A DNA stretch of 64,000 nt from assembly GCF_045310525.1 (NCBI RefSeq), contig NZ_JBJHZY010000003.1, positions 310,001 through 374,000 of the forward strand, in the 5' to 3' direction. This document shows positions 25,291-34,284 of the stretch, one piece after another. The DNA comes from Clostridium_AT radicumherbarum (GTDB lineage Bacteria; Bacillota; Clostridia; Clostridiales; Clostridiaceae). How positions within the stretch are numbered: the stretch's first letter is position 1; each line of letters starts with the position of its first letter. The position numbers were made by a program, and so were the translations under genes. The notes beneath the pieces were generated by a model, which had not been told where the DNA came from, searched no databases, and saw only the letters and a program-made list of their open reading frames with translations.

Positions 25291-25294
25291 CCTA

Positions 25295-26245
25295 TTATTT
25301 AGTACCTATATCACTCATTAAATCCTTAGGATTTAAAGTTTTCTTAACAAGACCATTTTTAACAGTCCAATCTACAGCAGCTTGTACCTCAGCTTCTGTT
25401 GGAAGTGTATTTTTCTTAAATTTAGGCAGCTTAATATTTCCTTTCATGCTCTCAGGGTAACCTACAGCTTTTATTATAATATCTTCATATTCAGAAATAG
25501 GAGTATTATTTATATAGTCTACTGCTTCGTTATAAGCCTTATAGAAGGCCTTTATTTCAGCGCTTTTATCATCTAGTGATTTTTGTGTAAATGCTGTTAC
25601 AGAAGTAAAGGCACCTAATTTGCTTGCACTTCCAAGTAAGGTCCCACCATCACTTATAGCTAGGGAAGAAAATGGTTCTGGAAGTAATGCAGCGTCTACA
25701 TTATTATTCTTGAGCATCTCAAGTCTTGTTGGTATTGCAGGAACTATGGATTTTTTTACATCCTTTGGGGTAAGACTATTTTTCTCTAGAATCTTATCAA
25801 GGGAATACTCAATTGAAGTTTTTTCAGAAATTGCTACACTTTTACCCTTAATATCATTTATTGATTTTATACCTGACTTTGCACCTGCAATTAACATAAA
25901 GTCACCGTCTGTAACACCAGTTATCTTTACATTAAAATCTGCATTTTGATATAGTGAAATGGCGATATAATCACAGATTACTCCATCTAAGTTTCCAGCT
26001 TGGAAAGCAGCATCTCTATCCTTAGAGTTTTTAAAGGCCTGAAAATTAACTTCAACTCCCTCTTTCTTAAAAAATCCTTTTTCATTAGCTATTACAATCG
26101 GCACTGCATCTACAGAAGCCATGGCACCAAAATTTAAGGTTTTTTTAGAAGCAGTAGTATTCTCCTTTACTGGTGAACAGGCAGCAGTGGAAATTGCAAT
26201 AATGGAAACTGTAATTATACATAATAGTTTTTTTAATTTAATCAT
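25295..26245 (-). CDS. ABC importer substrate-binding lipoprotein (NMT1/NitT-TauT type)
   Basis: The 316-residue protein has a lipoprotein signal with Cys23 in STAAC. The type-2 periplasmic-binding fold shows PIVIANEKGFFKKEGVEV, AFQAGNLDGVICDYIA and DIKGKSVAISEKTSIEY, as in nitrate/taurine/HMP-precursor binding proteins. It is the receptor for the adjacent ATPase and permease. Its place directly after the UbiA and UbiD homologues suggests it imports a precursor for that pathway, but the ligand cannot be assigned. A family B repeat forms its 5' leader. Confidence 0.87.
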   Translation of the reverse strand: MIKLKKLLCIITVSIIAISTAACSPVKENTTASKKTLNFGAMASVDAVPIVIANEKGFFKKEGVEVNFQAFKNSKDRDAAFQAGNLDGVICDYIAISLYQNADFNVKITGVTDGDFMLIAGAKSGIKSINDIKGKSVAISEKTSIEYSLDKILEKNSLTPKDVKKSIVPAIPTRLEMLKNNNVDAALLPEPFSSLAISDGGTLLGSASKLGAFTSVTAFTQKSLDDKSAEIKAFYKAYNEAVDYINNTPISEYEDIIIKAVGYPESMKGNIKLPKFKKNTLPTEAEVQAAVDWTVKNGLVKKTLNPKDLMSDIGTK

Positions 26246-26251
26246 TTCTTT

Positions 26252-26324
26252 CCTCCTTTTAGTCAGAACACTGGGTAGTTTAAAACTACCCGTAAAAGTC
26301 CATTTAGGACTTTTACCTCCTTTT
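26252..26324 (-). repeat. Family B hairpin repeat
   Basis: On the minus strand AAGGAGG is followed by hairpin GTAAAAGTCC-TAAAT-GGACTTTTAC, hairpin GGGTAGT-TTTAA-ACTACCC, GTGTTCTGACT and AAAGGAGG. The first AAGGAGG touches the UbiA-family stop codon and the second is the ribosome binding site of the lipoprotein gene. Confidence 0.75.
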
Positions 26325-27192
26325 AAATTAGTGCATCAATAACTCCAAATATTAAGAATATGATGCTTATAACTTGATTTATACTATAGGATGCTACTTT
26401 TACATTGGATAAGTTATTTGGAGACACTATTTTATGCTCTGCAATGAATAAAATAGTTATTAGAATTAATCCAATGAAATATATGATTCCAAGCTGACTG
26501 CTTAAGGTTCCTATAATAAATAATAAAATTAATGTTATTACATGAAAAAAAGCAGCAATATGAAGTCCGTTTTTAACTCCAAATTTTGCTGGAATTGAGT
26601 GAATTCCGTTAGCAGTGTCGAACTCATAATCCTGTGAGCCATATATTATATCAAAGCCTGCAACCCATAGAGTATTTGCTGCTCCCATTAAAATAGGAAG
26701 CGTGGAGATTTTACCTGTAACAGCTAGCCATGCACCAACTGGTGCTGCAGCAGACGTAATCCCTAGAACTAAATGACAGGCCCAGGTAAATCTCTTTGTA
26801 TAGGAATAAATTATAAGTAAAAACAGCGCTATAGGCGAAAGTATTAAACATAATGGATTTAACATAGCAGCTGCAATTATCATTACTAAAAAGCATACTG
26901 AAGAAAATATTATAACTTCCTTTTTTTGAAGTAAATTTTGAGGCAGCTGCCTCATGGCAGTACGAGGATTCTTGCTGTCTATTTCAGCGTCAATAACTCT
27001 ATTTATGGCATTAGCACCAGTTCTTGCTCCCATAAAGGCAACTAATATCCAGAATACCTTGCTAAGAGATGGGAGGCCATTACTGGCAAGCAGCATTGAA
27101 ATAAGTGCAAAGGATAAGGAGAAAATAGTATGGGAAAACATAACTAGGGTTCCATAATCCTTGGCTTTTTTTATAACCTTAGTCAAGACCAT
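26323..27192 (-). CDS. UbiA-family prenyltransferase
   Basis: The 289-residue membrane protein has about eight to nine helices and both Asp-rich motifs of the UbiA superfamily: NAINRVIDAEIDSKNPRT (first NxxxDxxxD) and YGSQDYEFDTANGIHSIPAKFG (second). These bind the polyprenyl diphosphate through Mg. It attaches a prenyl chain to an aromatic acceptor. MqnP of the futalosine menaquinone route is a close functional candidate because UbiD lies next door. ATG 27192 overlaps the UbiD-family stop by 14 nt; an in-frame ATG at 27231 lacks a ribosome binding site. Confidence 0.87.
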   Translation of the reverse strand: MVLTKVIKKAKDYGTLVMFSHTIFSLSFALISMLLASNGLPSLSKVFWILVAFMGARTGANAINRVIDAEIDSKNPRTAMRQLPQNLLQKKEVIIFSSVCFLVMIIAAAMLNPLCLILSPIALFLLIIYSYTKRFTWACHLVLGITSAAAPVGAWLAVTGKISTLPILMGAANTLWVAGFDIIYGSQDYEFDTANGIHSIPAKFGVKNGLHIAAFFHVITLILLFIIGTLSSQLGIIYFIGLILITILFIAEHKIVSPNNLSNVKVASYSINQVISIIFLIFGVIDALI

Positions 27193-28627
27193 AATCAACC
27201 CATCTCCTTGAAACAAGCTCCTTAATTTCATTTGTCATTTCAATATCATCTGGCCATTCTCTTTTATGACCTTCAGTTGGCCATTTTTTTGTGGCGTCTA
27301 TACCCATTCTATAGCCGTAATGAGGTAAATCTGAGGCATGATCTAAGGCATCTAAAGGTCCTTCAGAAATTACTACATCTCTTTTAGCGTCTATATTGTT
27401 AAATACCTTCCAAGCCACTGTAGATATGTCCTTAGGATCAATATTTTCATCTACAACTATTATCATTTTTGTATACATCATCTGGCCCATTCCCCATACT
27501 GAATTCATTATTTTTTTTGCATGACCAGGAAAGCGTTTTTTTATAGAAATAATTACGCAATTGTGGAAAACTCCCTCTAATGGGAAATTAATGTCTACAA
27601 TTTCAGGATGCTGCATTTTAAGTAAAGGAAGAAAAATTCTTTCTGTAGCCTTACCCATATAGCAGTCCTCCATAGGAGGCTTACCTACCACAGTAGCAGG
27701 ATATACAGGATGCTTCTTGTGGGTTATACAGGTTACATGAAATACTGGATAGAAATCAGCAAGAGAATAGTAACCTGTATGATCACCAAAAGGACCTTCT
27801 AATTTTAAAGATTCATTTACATCTACATAACCTTCAATAATAAATTCTGCATCAGCAGGTACGTATATATCATTTGTAATTGACTTAGTAAGCTTTACAG
27901 GTGCCTTTCTTAAGTATCCTGCAAACATCATTTCATCAATCATTTTTGGAAGAGGAGCAGTAGCGGAATAGGTTATGGCAGGATCACAGCCGAGAGCTAC
28001 AGATACCGGCATTTTACCACCTAAAACTTTGTATTTTTCATAAATTTCTCGGCCGTCTTTGTGAAGGTGCCAATGCATTCCTGTAGTATTCTTATCATAT
28101 ACCTGTAGCCTGTACATTCCCATATTTTGAATGTTAGTTTCTGGATCCTTGGTTATAACAAGAGGAAGTGTAACAAACCTTCCAGCATCGCCAGGCCAGC
28201 ATTTTAGTATAGGCAAGGTTGATAAATCTGGGTCCTCTTCTATAACTTCCTGACAAGCACCCTTAGTTGGAAGTTTAATAGGGAATACTGAAGTCAGTCT
28301 AGCGAGCCTAGGCACAGACTTTACCTTGTTCATTATTCCTAAATAATTAGACATATCTATAAATTCTTCAATATCATTACCGATATCATCCAACTTTTCT
28401 ACGCCAAGAGCCATGCTCATTCTTTCATAGGTACCCATAGCATTAATAAGAAGTGGATATGGATAACCTTTTACCTTTTCAAACAATAATGCTGGCCCAT
28501 ATTTCTTAGAAACTCTGTCTGCGATTTCTGTAATTTCCAGTTCAGAGTCTACTTCTGTTTTAATTCTTCTTAGTTCATCTTTTTCTTCTAAATGTTTTAT
28601 AAAAGCTTGCAAATCTTTAAAAGCCAT
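27179..28627 (-). CDS. UbiD-family decarboxylase (menaquinone-type)
   Basis: The 482-residue protein shows UbiD hallmarks: GMYRLQVYDKNTTGMHWHLHKDG, EGPFGDHTGYYS and VVGKPPMEDCYMGKATER, with conserved catalytic Glu/Arg regions for prenylated-FMN chemistry. These enzymes decarboxylate aromatic or polyprenyl-aromatic acids and need prenyl-FMN from UbiX, which is not in the window. The N-terminal third resembles the MqnL-type decarboxylase of the futalosine pathway. It overlaps the UbiA-family gene by 14 nt; AAGGAG lies before ATG 28627. Confidence 0.88.
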   Translation of the reverse strand: MAFKDLQAFIKHLEEKDELRRIKTEVDSELEITEIADRVSKKYGPALLFEKVKGYPYPLLINAMGTYERMSMALGVEKLDDIGNDIEEFIDMSNYLGIMNKVKSVPRLARLTSVFPIKLPTKGACQEVIEEDPDLSTLPILKCWPGDAGRFVTLPLVITKDPETNIQNMGMYRLQVYDKNTTGMHWHLHKDGREIYEKYKVLGGKMPVSVALGCDPAITYSATAPLPKMIDEMMFAGYLRKAPVKLTKSITNDIYVPADAEFIIEGYVDVNESLKLEGPFGDHTGYYSLADFYPVFHVTCITHKKHPVYPATVVGKPPMEDCYMGKATERIFLPLLKMQHPEIVDINFPLEGVFHNCVIISIKKRFPGHAKKIMNSVWGMGQMMYTKMIIVVDENIDPKDISTVAWKVFNNIDAKRDVVISEGPLDALDHASDLPHYGYRMGIDATKKWPTEGHKREWPDDIEMTNEIKELVSRRWVDYGLD

Positions 28628-28674
28628 GTAATTACTCCTTTATCTTCATGTTTGTATGAGGGTGTGACATGTAC

Positions 28675-28745
28675 GTGGCACGAGAATGTTTCTTGTACCG
28701 CATTGGGTAGCATGTGGCATAAGAAAGGTTCCCATGCCACACTGT
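28675..28745 (-). repeat. Two hairpins between the aminotransferase and UbiD-family genes
   Basis: Hairpin 1: TGTGGCAT / ATGCCACA at 28713-28741, directly after the aminotransferase stop. Hairpin 2: GTGGCACGAGAA / TTTCTTGTACCGC at 28675-28701 with one mismatch. No T tract follows either, so they are not classical terminators. The outer arms of hairpin 1 match the dnaI-operon terminator at 12839-12872. Confidence 0.5.
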
Positions 28746-28747
28746 TA

Positions 28748-30013
28748 TTAAGCCATTAGGACATTTTTTAAGTTAGAAATCATAGAATCAATGTCTTCCT
28801 TTGTGATGACAAGTGGAGGCTGGAAGGCAAGCACATCTCTGTCTAAACCATTTTTTCCAATTAAAAAGCCTAGATCTTTCATTTTTTCTAAAACTTCATC
28901 TGTAATCTCAGCTGATGTATGGCTTGAATCAACAGCTTGCAGCTGCATACCTAACATAAGACCACAGCCTCTTATTTCCTTAATATAAGGAGAGGAAAGC
29001 TGTTCTAATTTTTCTTTTAAGTATCTGCCTAGTTCCCCTGCCCTTTGAGCTAGATTATTCTTATCTATGTATTCAAGAACACTGAGTGCGCTTTGAGCAG
29101 CTACAGGATTTCCTCCAAAAGTTGAGGCAGAGGCTTTGCTAAAGGACTCTGCAATTTCATCTGTGGTTGAGAAAGTTGAAATAGGAATCCCATTTCCAAG
29201 GGCTTTGGCAGTTACAATAATATCAGGGATTACATCATAGTTTTCAATGCAGAACATTTTGCCAGTTCTGCCATAGCCTGTTTGAACTTCGTCTATAATC
29301 AGCAGAACCTTGTACTTTTCAAGTAAGGCCTTTGCCCTTTGAAAATAATCATGATGGTACATTATAATTCCACCATTACCTTGAATAGGTTCAGCTATCA
29401 TGGCAGCAATACTGTTTCCGTGCTCTTTTAAAACTGCTTCTAATTGACTTAGGGATTTTTCCATAGCTTCCTCATAACTTAAGTTTTCACTGTAGGGCCT
29501 GTTTATGAAGAAGATATTTTCTTTAACTAAGTTATCGTCAAGTCTCCACATAGGAATTCCTGTTACACTTAAGGTTAAATGGGTTCTGCCATGTAAGCCT
29601 CCCTCTAAAGCAATAAATCCAGTTTTTTTAGTACATAATCTTGCTAGGGCCATTGCACCTTCATTAGCCTCTGAACCTGTAACACAAAAGAAGGTTCTTT
29701 TTATATCACCAGGAAGTATTGAAGAAAGCTTTTCAGCAAGGTCAACCATGGGCTGTGTTAAATACAATGTGGATGTATGCTGAATATTACTTAATTGAGC
29801 AATTACATTTTTTAGGATTTCAGGATTTGAATGTCCGCAGTTCATAGCAGAAACGCCAGCATAAAAATCTACATATTTCCTGCCGGTGTGGTCAAAAAGA
29901 AACTGCATAGAACCAGCAACTATTTGAGGCGGGTTTTTATAAAAACATATAGTAGCAGGATAGAAATATTCTTTTCTTTTTTTAAGAATATTTTCAGGTC
30001 CTATATAATTCAT
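28748..30013 (-). CDS. Class III PLP-dependent aminotransferase
   Basis: The 421-residue fold-type I enzyme has FYAGVSAMNCGHSNPEI, CVTGSEANEGAMALAR, LEGGLHGRTHL, PIQGNGGI and LLIIDEVQTGYGRTGKMF, and the PLP lysine is in VTAKALGNGIPIS. It belongs to the group of ornithine/acetylornithine/AGXT2-like aminotransferases that move an amino group from a terminal carbon or from alanine. The actual substrate is not clear. It lies between the U32-family and UbiD-family genes on the same strand, so a role in the same pathway is possible but unproven. Confidence 0.87.
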   Translation of the reverse strand: MNYIGPENILKKRKEYFYPATICFYKNPPQIVAGSMQFLFDHTGRKYVDFYAGVSAMNCGHSNPEILKNVIAQLSNIQHTSTLYLTQPMVDLAEKLSSILPGDIKRTFFCVTGSEANEGAMALARLCTKKTGFIALEGGLHGRTHLTLSVTGIPMWRLDDNLVKENIFFINRPYSENLSYEEAMEKSLSQLEAVLKEHGNSIAAMIAEPIQGNGGIIMYHHDYFQRAKALLEKYKVLLIIDEVQTGYGRTGKMFCIENYDVIPDIIVTAKALGNGIPISTFSTTDEIAESFSKASASTFGGNPVAAQSALSVLEYIDKNNLAQRAGELGRYLKEKLEQLSSPYIKEIRGCGLMLGMQLQAVDSSHTSAEITDEVLEKMKDLGFLIGKNGLDRDVLAFQPPLVITKEDIDSMISNLKNVLMA

Positions 30014-30105
30014 AATTATTCACTCCTTTAAGTGGAAATAATTTAGCCTGGTGCATAATGCCTAAGGCCTTGGTAATAAAACTAATAACTATGATGTCTT
30101 TAAAA

Positions 30106-32037
30106 TTAAACAGATTTAAAGGTTAGAGCTCCTAAGGTAAAACCTGATCTTACTGATTCTAAATTTAAAAACAAGTCTTTACACTTAGATGGATCTGAAA
30201 TACCCCTTTGATAAAGCTTTATAATGTTTTCTAATTCGGATAAGTTATAGGTTTCACCTTCAATTCTAAGATTTATGGGTACATCATAATTTAAGTCTTC
30301 CAGAATTGGCAGTAAGCAAAACTCTTTAGAAGTAAACAAGTGATTTTTTCCATATTTATCAATATAAACTGGATTTTCACCCTTATCAGTCTTTAATACT
30401 AGAACCTTATTGTCTACATATTTGTTATCTTCTTCTCCAATTCTTTTAAATACCTTTGTATTATCGTAAAGGTTATGGTCTAGATACATAACTTTAATGG
30501 GTCCATGTACAATTAATTCTAAAGGCATATTTGCTTCCTTCATAAATTCAGCAAGCTCATCACGCTTAATTTCTATAGATACAGAAGCTTCAGAAACCTC
30601 AAGTTCCTTATAAAATTTAAGTGCTTTATGGTTGTATATGTTTAAGTTGTAATTTGTTATTATGGCATACTTATTTCCATATCTTTTTATTGCACCTAAA
30701 TTAGAAGCTAAAAGACCATCAAATAGCTCGCCGTACTTACTTAAGTAGTGATCAATCATTTCAAACTGCTGTTCATTCATCATTTGAGGCAGCTCAAGAT
30801 AGATTTCAGTATTGCCCTTAGTACTTACTAAATCTTTAAGTTCATTTAAGCTTATAAACTCATCTGGCAGAAGGACCTCACAAGGTAAGTATATTCTATT
30901 TACAGAAAGGTCAATACAAAGCTTGGCCTCACTATAATTATTTACTTTAACAGATAAATTGTGCCTAGAAGATATATTATTGGAATACTTTTTTAATTCT
31001 TCCTTAAGTTCATTTACAGCATAATCAGTAGCTGCAGGCTCTTCAGTAGGCACTGAGAAAACCTTTCCGGTGGAATAAAATTTTCCTGTACCTTCATAGC
31101 GGGTATTTATAAAATTTAATCCAGGCCTGGAAAAAGCGTAGGCAGTAGTAAAATCACGCTTTCTGTGCTCGTATAAGTATTCAGCTTCTTTTTTGCGGTT
31201 AAAATTTAACGGATCTTCAATATATCTGTCAATTGCTTCACCGTAGGTATTTACTAAATCTACAATAAAGTCTGTATTTCTCATACGACCCTCAATTTTA
31301 AAGGAAGTAATTGAGGCTTCTATTAATTCTGGAATATGTTCATACATGTACATGTCCTTAGCTGCTAAAGGATATTCTGTTCCATATACAAAGCCATCCT
31401 TTTTTATAACATAGGGCCACCTACAGGGTTTAAAGCATCTTCCACGATTGGAGCTGTTTCCGAGTACCACAGAACTGTAATAGCAATTCGCTCCATTTAC
31501 GGTACACATATCTCCATGTATAAAATATTCAGTCTCAATATTTGTTACATTTTGTAAATTTTTTGCAGTTTTTAAATCCATTTCTCTTGACAGAATAACT
31601 CTGGAAATTCCTAATTCCTTCAAGGCTTTAACAGATTCTATATTATGTACATTCATCATTATTGAAGAATGAATTTCAAAATTTCTAAAATTATTCTCTC
31701 TGCAAATTTGTAAAACGCCAAGATCTTGAATTATAATACCATCAACATTAATAGTATTTAAGAAATTAAGATATTCAATGGCCTCATTAACTTCAGACTC
31801 ATTAATCATATTATTTACTGTTACATAAACTTTTTTATCTACCTCATGGGCCATTTTAACTGCTTCCTGTATTTCTTCATTAGAAAAGTTATAGCCTTTT
31901 CTCATCATCCTCATATTTAAAGACTTACCACCAAGATAAATAGCATCACAGTTTGCCTTTACCATACTTTTAAAAGTTTCTATGGTGCCTGAGGGTGCCA
32001 ATAATTCAATTTTTTTGTTGTTAAAAAATCTTGCCAT
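30106..32037 (-). CDS. U32 family peptidase-like protein (RlhA/UbiU type)
   Basis: The 643-residue protein has a TIM-barrel U32 domain in its first 300 residues, with LAPSGTIETFKSMVKANCDAIYLGG, EYFIHGDMCTVNGANCYYSS and the cysteine cluster NRGRCFKPCRWPY, which in the family ligates an iron-sulfur cluster. The C-terminal half matches the long RlhA/YdcP-like architecture. Relatives hydroxylate 23S rRNA (RlhA) or ubiquinone precursors (UbiU/V), or are called collagenase-like peptidases. Its position upstream of UbiA/UbiD homologues is worth noting, but the length favours the RlhA type. Confidence 0.82.
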   Translation of the reverse strand: MARFFNNKKIELLAPSGTIETFKSMVKANCDAIYLGGKSLNMRMMRKGYNFSNEEIQEAVKMAHEVDKKVYVTVNNMINESEVNEAIEYLNFLNTINVDGIIIQDLGVLQICRENNFRNFEIHSSIMMNVHNIESVKALKELGISRVILSREMDLKTAKNLQNVTNIETEYFIHGDMCTVNGANCYYSSVVLGNSSNRGRCFKPCRWPYVIKKDGFVYGTEYPLAAKDMYMYEHIPELIEASITSFKIEGRMRNTDFIVDLVNTYGEAIDRYIEDPLNFNRKKEAEYLYEHRKRDFTTAYAFSRPGLNFINTRYEGTGKFYSTGKVFSVPTEEPAATDYAVNELKEELKKYSNNISSRHNLSVKVNNYSEAKLCIDLSVNRIYLPCEVLLPDEFISLNELKDLVSTKGNTEIYLELPQMMNEQQFEMIDHYLSKYGELFDGLLASNLGAIKRYGNKYAIITNYNLNIYNHKALKFYKELEVSEASVSIEIKRDELAEFMKEANMPLELIVHGPIKVMYLDHNLYDNTKVFKRIGEEDNKYVDNKVLVLKTDKGENPVYIDKYGKNHLFTSKEFCLLPILEDLNYDVPINLRIEGETYNLSELENIIKLYQRGISDPSKCKDLFLNLESVRSGFTLGALTFKSV

Positions 32038-32218
32038 AATTCCACCTCTTTTTCAATCATTATAAGTATACTATTTTAAACCTTCTTTTTCAATTAATCC
32101 TATTATTAATGAAGATTTTATGAAGTTAAAAAAGTGAAATAAAGAGCACTTTACTTAAGCATAGTGAAATATTAAAATAAGGTCATAAGAAGAATTAAAT
32201 AATATTGGGGGAGTTTAT

Positions 32219-33397
32219 ATGAATAGAGGCTTTGCAACTCAGCTTACACATTTAGGAGAGAAAAATCCACCATCTGTTTCAAGGACAAAGTCATTGCCCA
32301 TTTCTATGAGTTCTGTTTTTGTTTTTGATGATGTAGAAACTTTAGATAAAGTCTATGATGGGGTAGAAAAGGGCTATGTTTATTCAAGAAATGCAAATCC
32401 TATGCAGGATGCTTTAAGTGAAATTATGTACAATATTGAGGGTGCCGAGAATGCACAGGCTTTTTCCTCCGGAATGGCAGCTATAACTATGTCAATTTTA
32501 GCCTTTGTAAAGGCTGGAGATCATATAATAGCTGGAAGCGTGCTTTATGGCGGAAGCTATGAGTTTTTAAAGACAGAACTTAAAAGATTTAATATAGATG
32601 TAACCTTTGTGGATCTAGCTAAAGAGGATATTAAAAAGTATTTCTTACCTAATACAAAATTAGTTTATGTAGAGACTATTTCCAATCCGTTAATGGAAGT
32701 TATTGATATTGAAGCTGCTGCAAAAGCAGCACATGAAAATAATGCAAAGCTAATAGTTGATAATACCTTTGCTACTCCAATTATTTGTCAGCCTATGAAG
32801 CTTGGAGCAGACATAGTGGTTTACAGTGCTACAAAATACCTATGCGGACACAGTGATGTAACAGGAGGAATTGCAGTAGCAAGTAAGAAGGATATGGAAA
32901 AGATAAGGGGGACTGCAGTTTTATATGGTACAATGATGAGTCCATTTGATGCATGGCTTTTAATAAGAAGCTTAAGAACCTTAGAACTTAGGGTTATGAA
33001 ACATTCTCAGAATGCAATAAAGCTGGCTCAGTTTCTAGAAACTCATGATAAAGTTCAAAAGGTGTATTATCCAGGTCTCAGGTCCTCACTATTTAATACA
33101 TTAGCAAACAGTTTATTTAATAATGGATTATTTGGAGGAATGCTAAGCGTAGATTTAAAAAATGGAGAAAAGGGTGCTTACGATTTAATTAGAGACTTAG
33201 AAACAATTAAATTTGTACCAAGCCTAGCAGGTGTAAGTACTACTGTTTCCTATCCAGCAAAGACCTCACATAGGGCCTTGACAGATGAAGAACTTAAAGG
33301 TGCTGGAATTTCAAAGGGATTAATTAGAATTTCAACTGGTCTTGAAGATGCTTCAGATATTATAGAAGAATTTAAAAAAGCACTAGATAAAAATTAA
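32219..33397 (+). CDS. Trans-sulfuration PLP enzyme (methionine gamma-lyase / cystathionine gamma-lyase family)
   Basis: The 392-residue enzyme is of the Cys/Met metabolism PLP family: YSRNANPMQDALSE, AFSSGMAAI, VYVETISNPLMEV, LIVDNTFATP and the PLP-lysine motif YSATKYLCGHSDVTGG. It ends with the conserved SLAGVSTTVSYPA and LIRISTGLED blocks. It cleaves or forms C-S bonds in Met, cystathionine or homocysteine. Which reaction it catalyses cannot be decided by eye. GGGGGAG precedes ATG 32219. It is a single gene with its own terminator. Confidence 0.88.
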   Translation: MNRGFATQLTHLGEKNPPSVSRTKSLPISMSSVFVFDDVETLDKVYDGVEKGYVYSRNANPMQDALSEIMYNIEGAENAQAFSSGMAAITMSILAFVKAGDHIIAGSVLYGGSYEFLKTELKRFNIDVTFVDLAKEDIKKYFLPNTKLVYVETISNPLMEVIDIEAAAKAAHENNAKLIVDNTFATPIICQPMKLGADIVVYSATKYLCGHSDVTGGIAVASKKDMEKIRGTAVLYGTMMSPFDAWLLIRSLRTLELRVMKHSQNAIKLAQFLETHDKVQKVYYPGLRSSLFNTLANSLFNNGLFGGMLSVDLKNGEKGAYDLIRDLETIKFVPSLAGVSTTVSYPAKTSHRALTDEELKGAGISKGLIRISTGLEDASDIIEEFKKALDKN

Positions 33398-33440
33398 TAA
33401 TGATTGATAATAGTAATTTTTTAAAAACAAATAATTCTAT

Positions 33441-33475
33441 AAAGAGTTTTGCCAATTGGCAAAACTCTTTTATAA
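33441..33475 (+). terminator. Terminator after the trans-sulfuration gene
   Basis: A 13-bp stem AAAGAGTTTTGCC / GGCAAAACTCTTT with an AATT loop, followed by TAT. It is nearly symmetric, so it can also serve the convergent HesB-like gene. Confidence 0.85.
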
Positions 33476-33529
33476 TTTGCTTTTATTGAAAAACATTCTT
33501 AAGTTTTCATTCTAATTCTTCATTTATAA

Positions 33530-33823
33530 TTAGCTGCAGCTATCGCCACCAGGACTGTACACATCAAAGAAGTCACCGAAAACTCCTTTTTTATGGATTA
33601 ATTTTACGTTGTCAAAAGCAAAGGAAATATCCTTTTCAGCTACAAACTTTATTCCATCAAGTTCAATAACGTCATCATTTTTTGTTTGTTCATCCAGAAC
33701 AACTCCAAAGGTTGGGCCACCTCAGCCAAAGCCTTTTATTGATAATCTAACAGCAGTTTTATTTCTTTTCTCCAAGTTTTGTTTAAGGGCTTCTTTAGCG
33801 GCGTCATCTATAATAACATTCAT
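33530..33823 (-). CDS. HesB-like (IscA-type) probable selenoprotein with in-frame TGA
   Basis: The frame starts at ATG 33823, with AAGGAGG 7 nt upstream, and ends at TAA 33530-33532, giving 97 residues if codon 34 (TGA, 33724-33722) is read. The context is KGFG-TGA-GGPTFGVVLDE. HesB/IscA-like homologues in Firmicutes have KGFGCGGP there, so TGA replaces the conserved Cys, and HesB-like selenoproteins are a described family (established knowledge). Sequence similarity continues on both sides of the TGA, and the C-terminus ends GGDSCS. A short CAAC / GTTG hairpin with loop CTTTGGA begins 8 nt after the TGA and could be part of a bacterial SECIS. sel genes are not in the window. A nonsense pseudogene is the alternative. 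Confidence 0.82.
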
Positions 33824-34025
33824 GAGAACTCCTCCTTAAAATTATATTACCCTATAGGGGTATATTTTTTATTTTTAGTATATACTTATATTAATAGTAT
33901 GTCAAATATTTTTATAAAAGTTACTAGTAAATTTTAAAACAAATTATAAGCGTTTAGAAAGTCCAATAATAAAAAAATTTTAAATTAAATTTTTAATATT
34001 TTTATTCATATTTTACATATATTTA

Positions 34026-34114
34026 TGCATAAAATTTTATTTATGCATTAAAAGAAGTATATTGGTAAAAATTAATATGAATAATTTTAAATGGATTATG
34101 GTTCAATTCATATT
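34026..34114. promoter_or_regulatory. Candidate ArgR-type operator palindromes upstream of arcC
   Basis: Two inverted repeats lie in the 549-nt gap 33824-34372: TGCATAAA / TTTATGCA (34026-34047, 6-nt spacer) and AATATGAAT / ATTCATATT (34074-34114). Half-sites of the TGAAT/ATTCA kind resemble ARG boxes, and arc operons are often under ArgR control. They lie 170-260 nt before the promoter, so the assignment is tentative. The remainder of the gap is AT-rich without ORFs. Confidence 0.35.
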
Positions 34115-34284
34115 ATCATTCCTTTAATTTTAAGGTAAAAATTTTATATTCATAATATAAATAGCAAAACAATTGCAGGATTTAAAACTTTATTTTCATT
34201 TTGTATCTTTTATAGTGTAAAAATTAGTTATATATATGGATTTTTTATGAGAATACTTATACAGTTTTCTTAAAAATGAAGCTA

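Noticed and set aside
33609..33839. Plus-strand ORF of 76 codons over the HesB-like locus
   Set aside because: It is antisense to the HesB-like frame, which has family motifs, a strong ribosome binding site and a TGA at the known Cys position; the plus frame has no recognisable domain.
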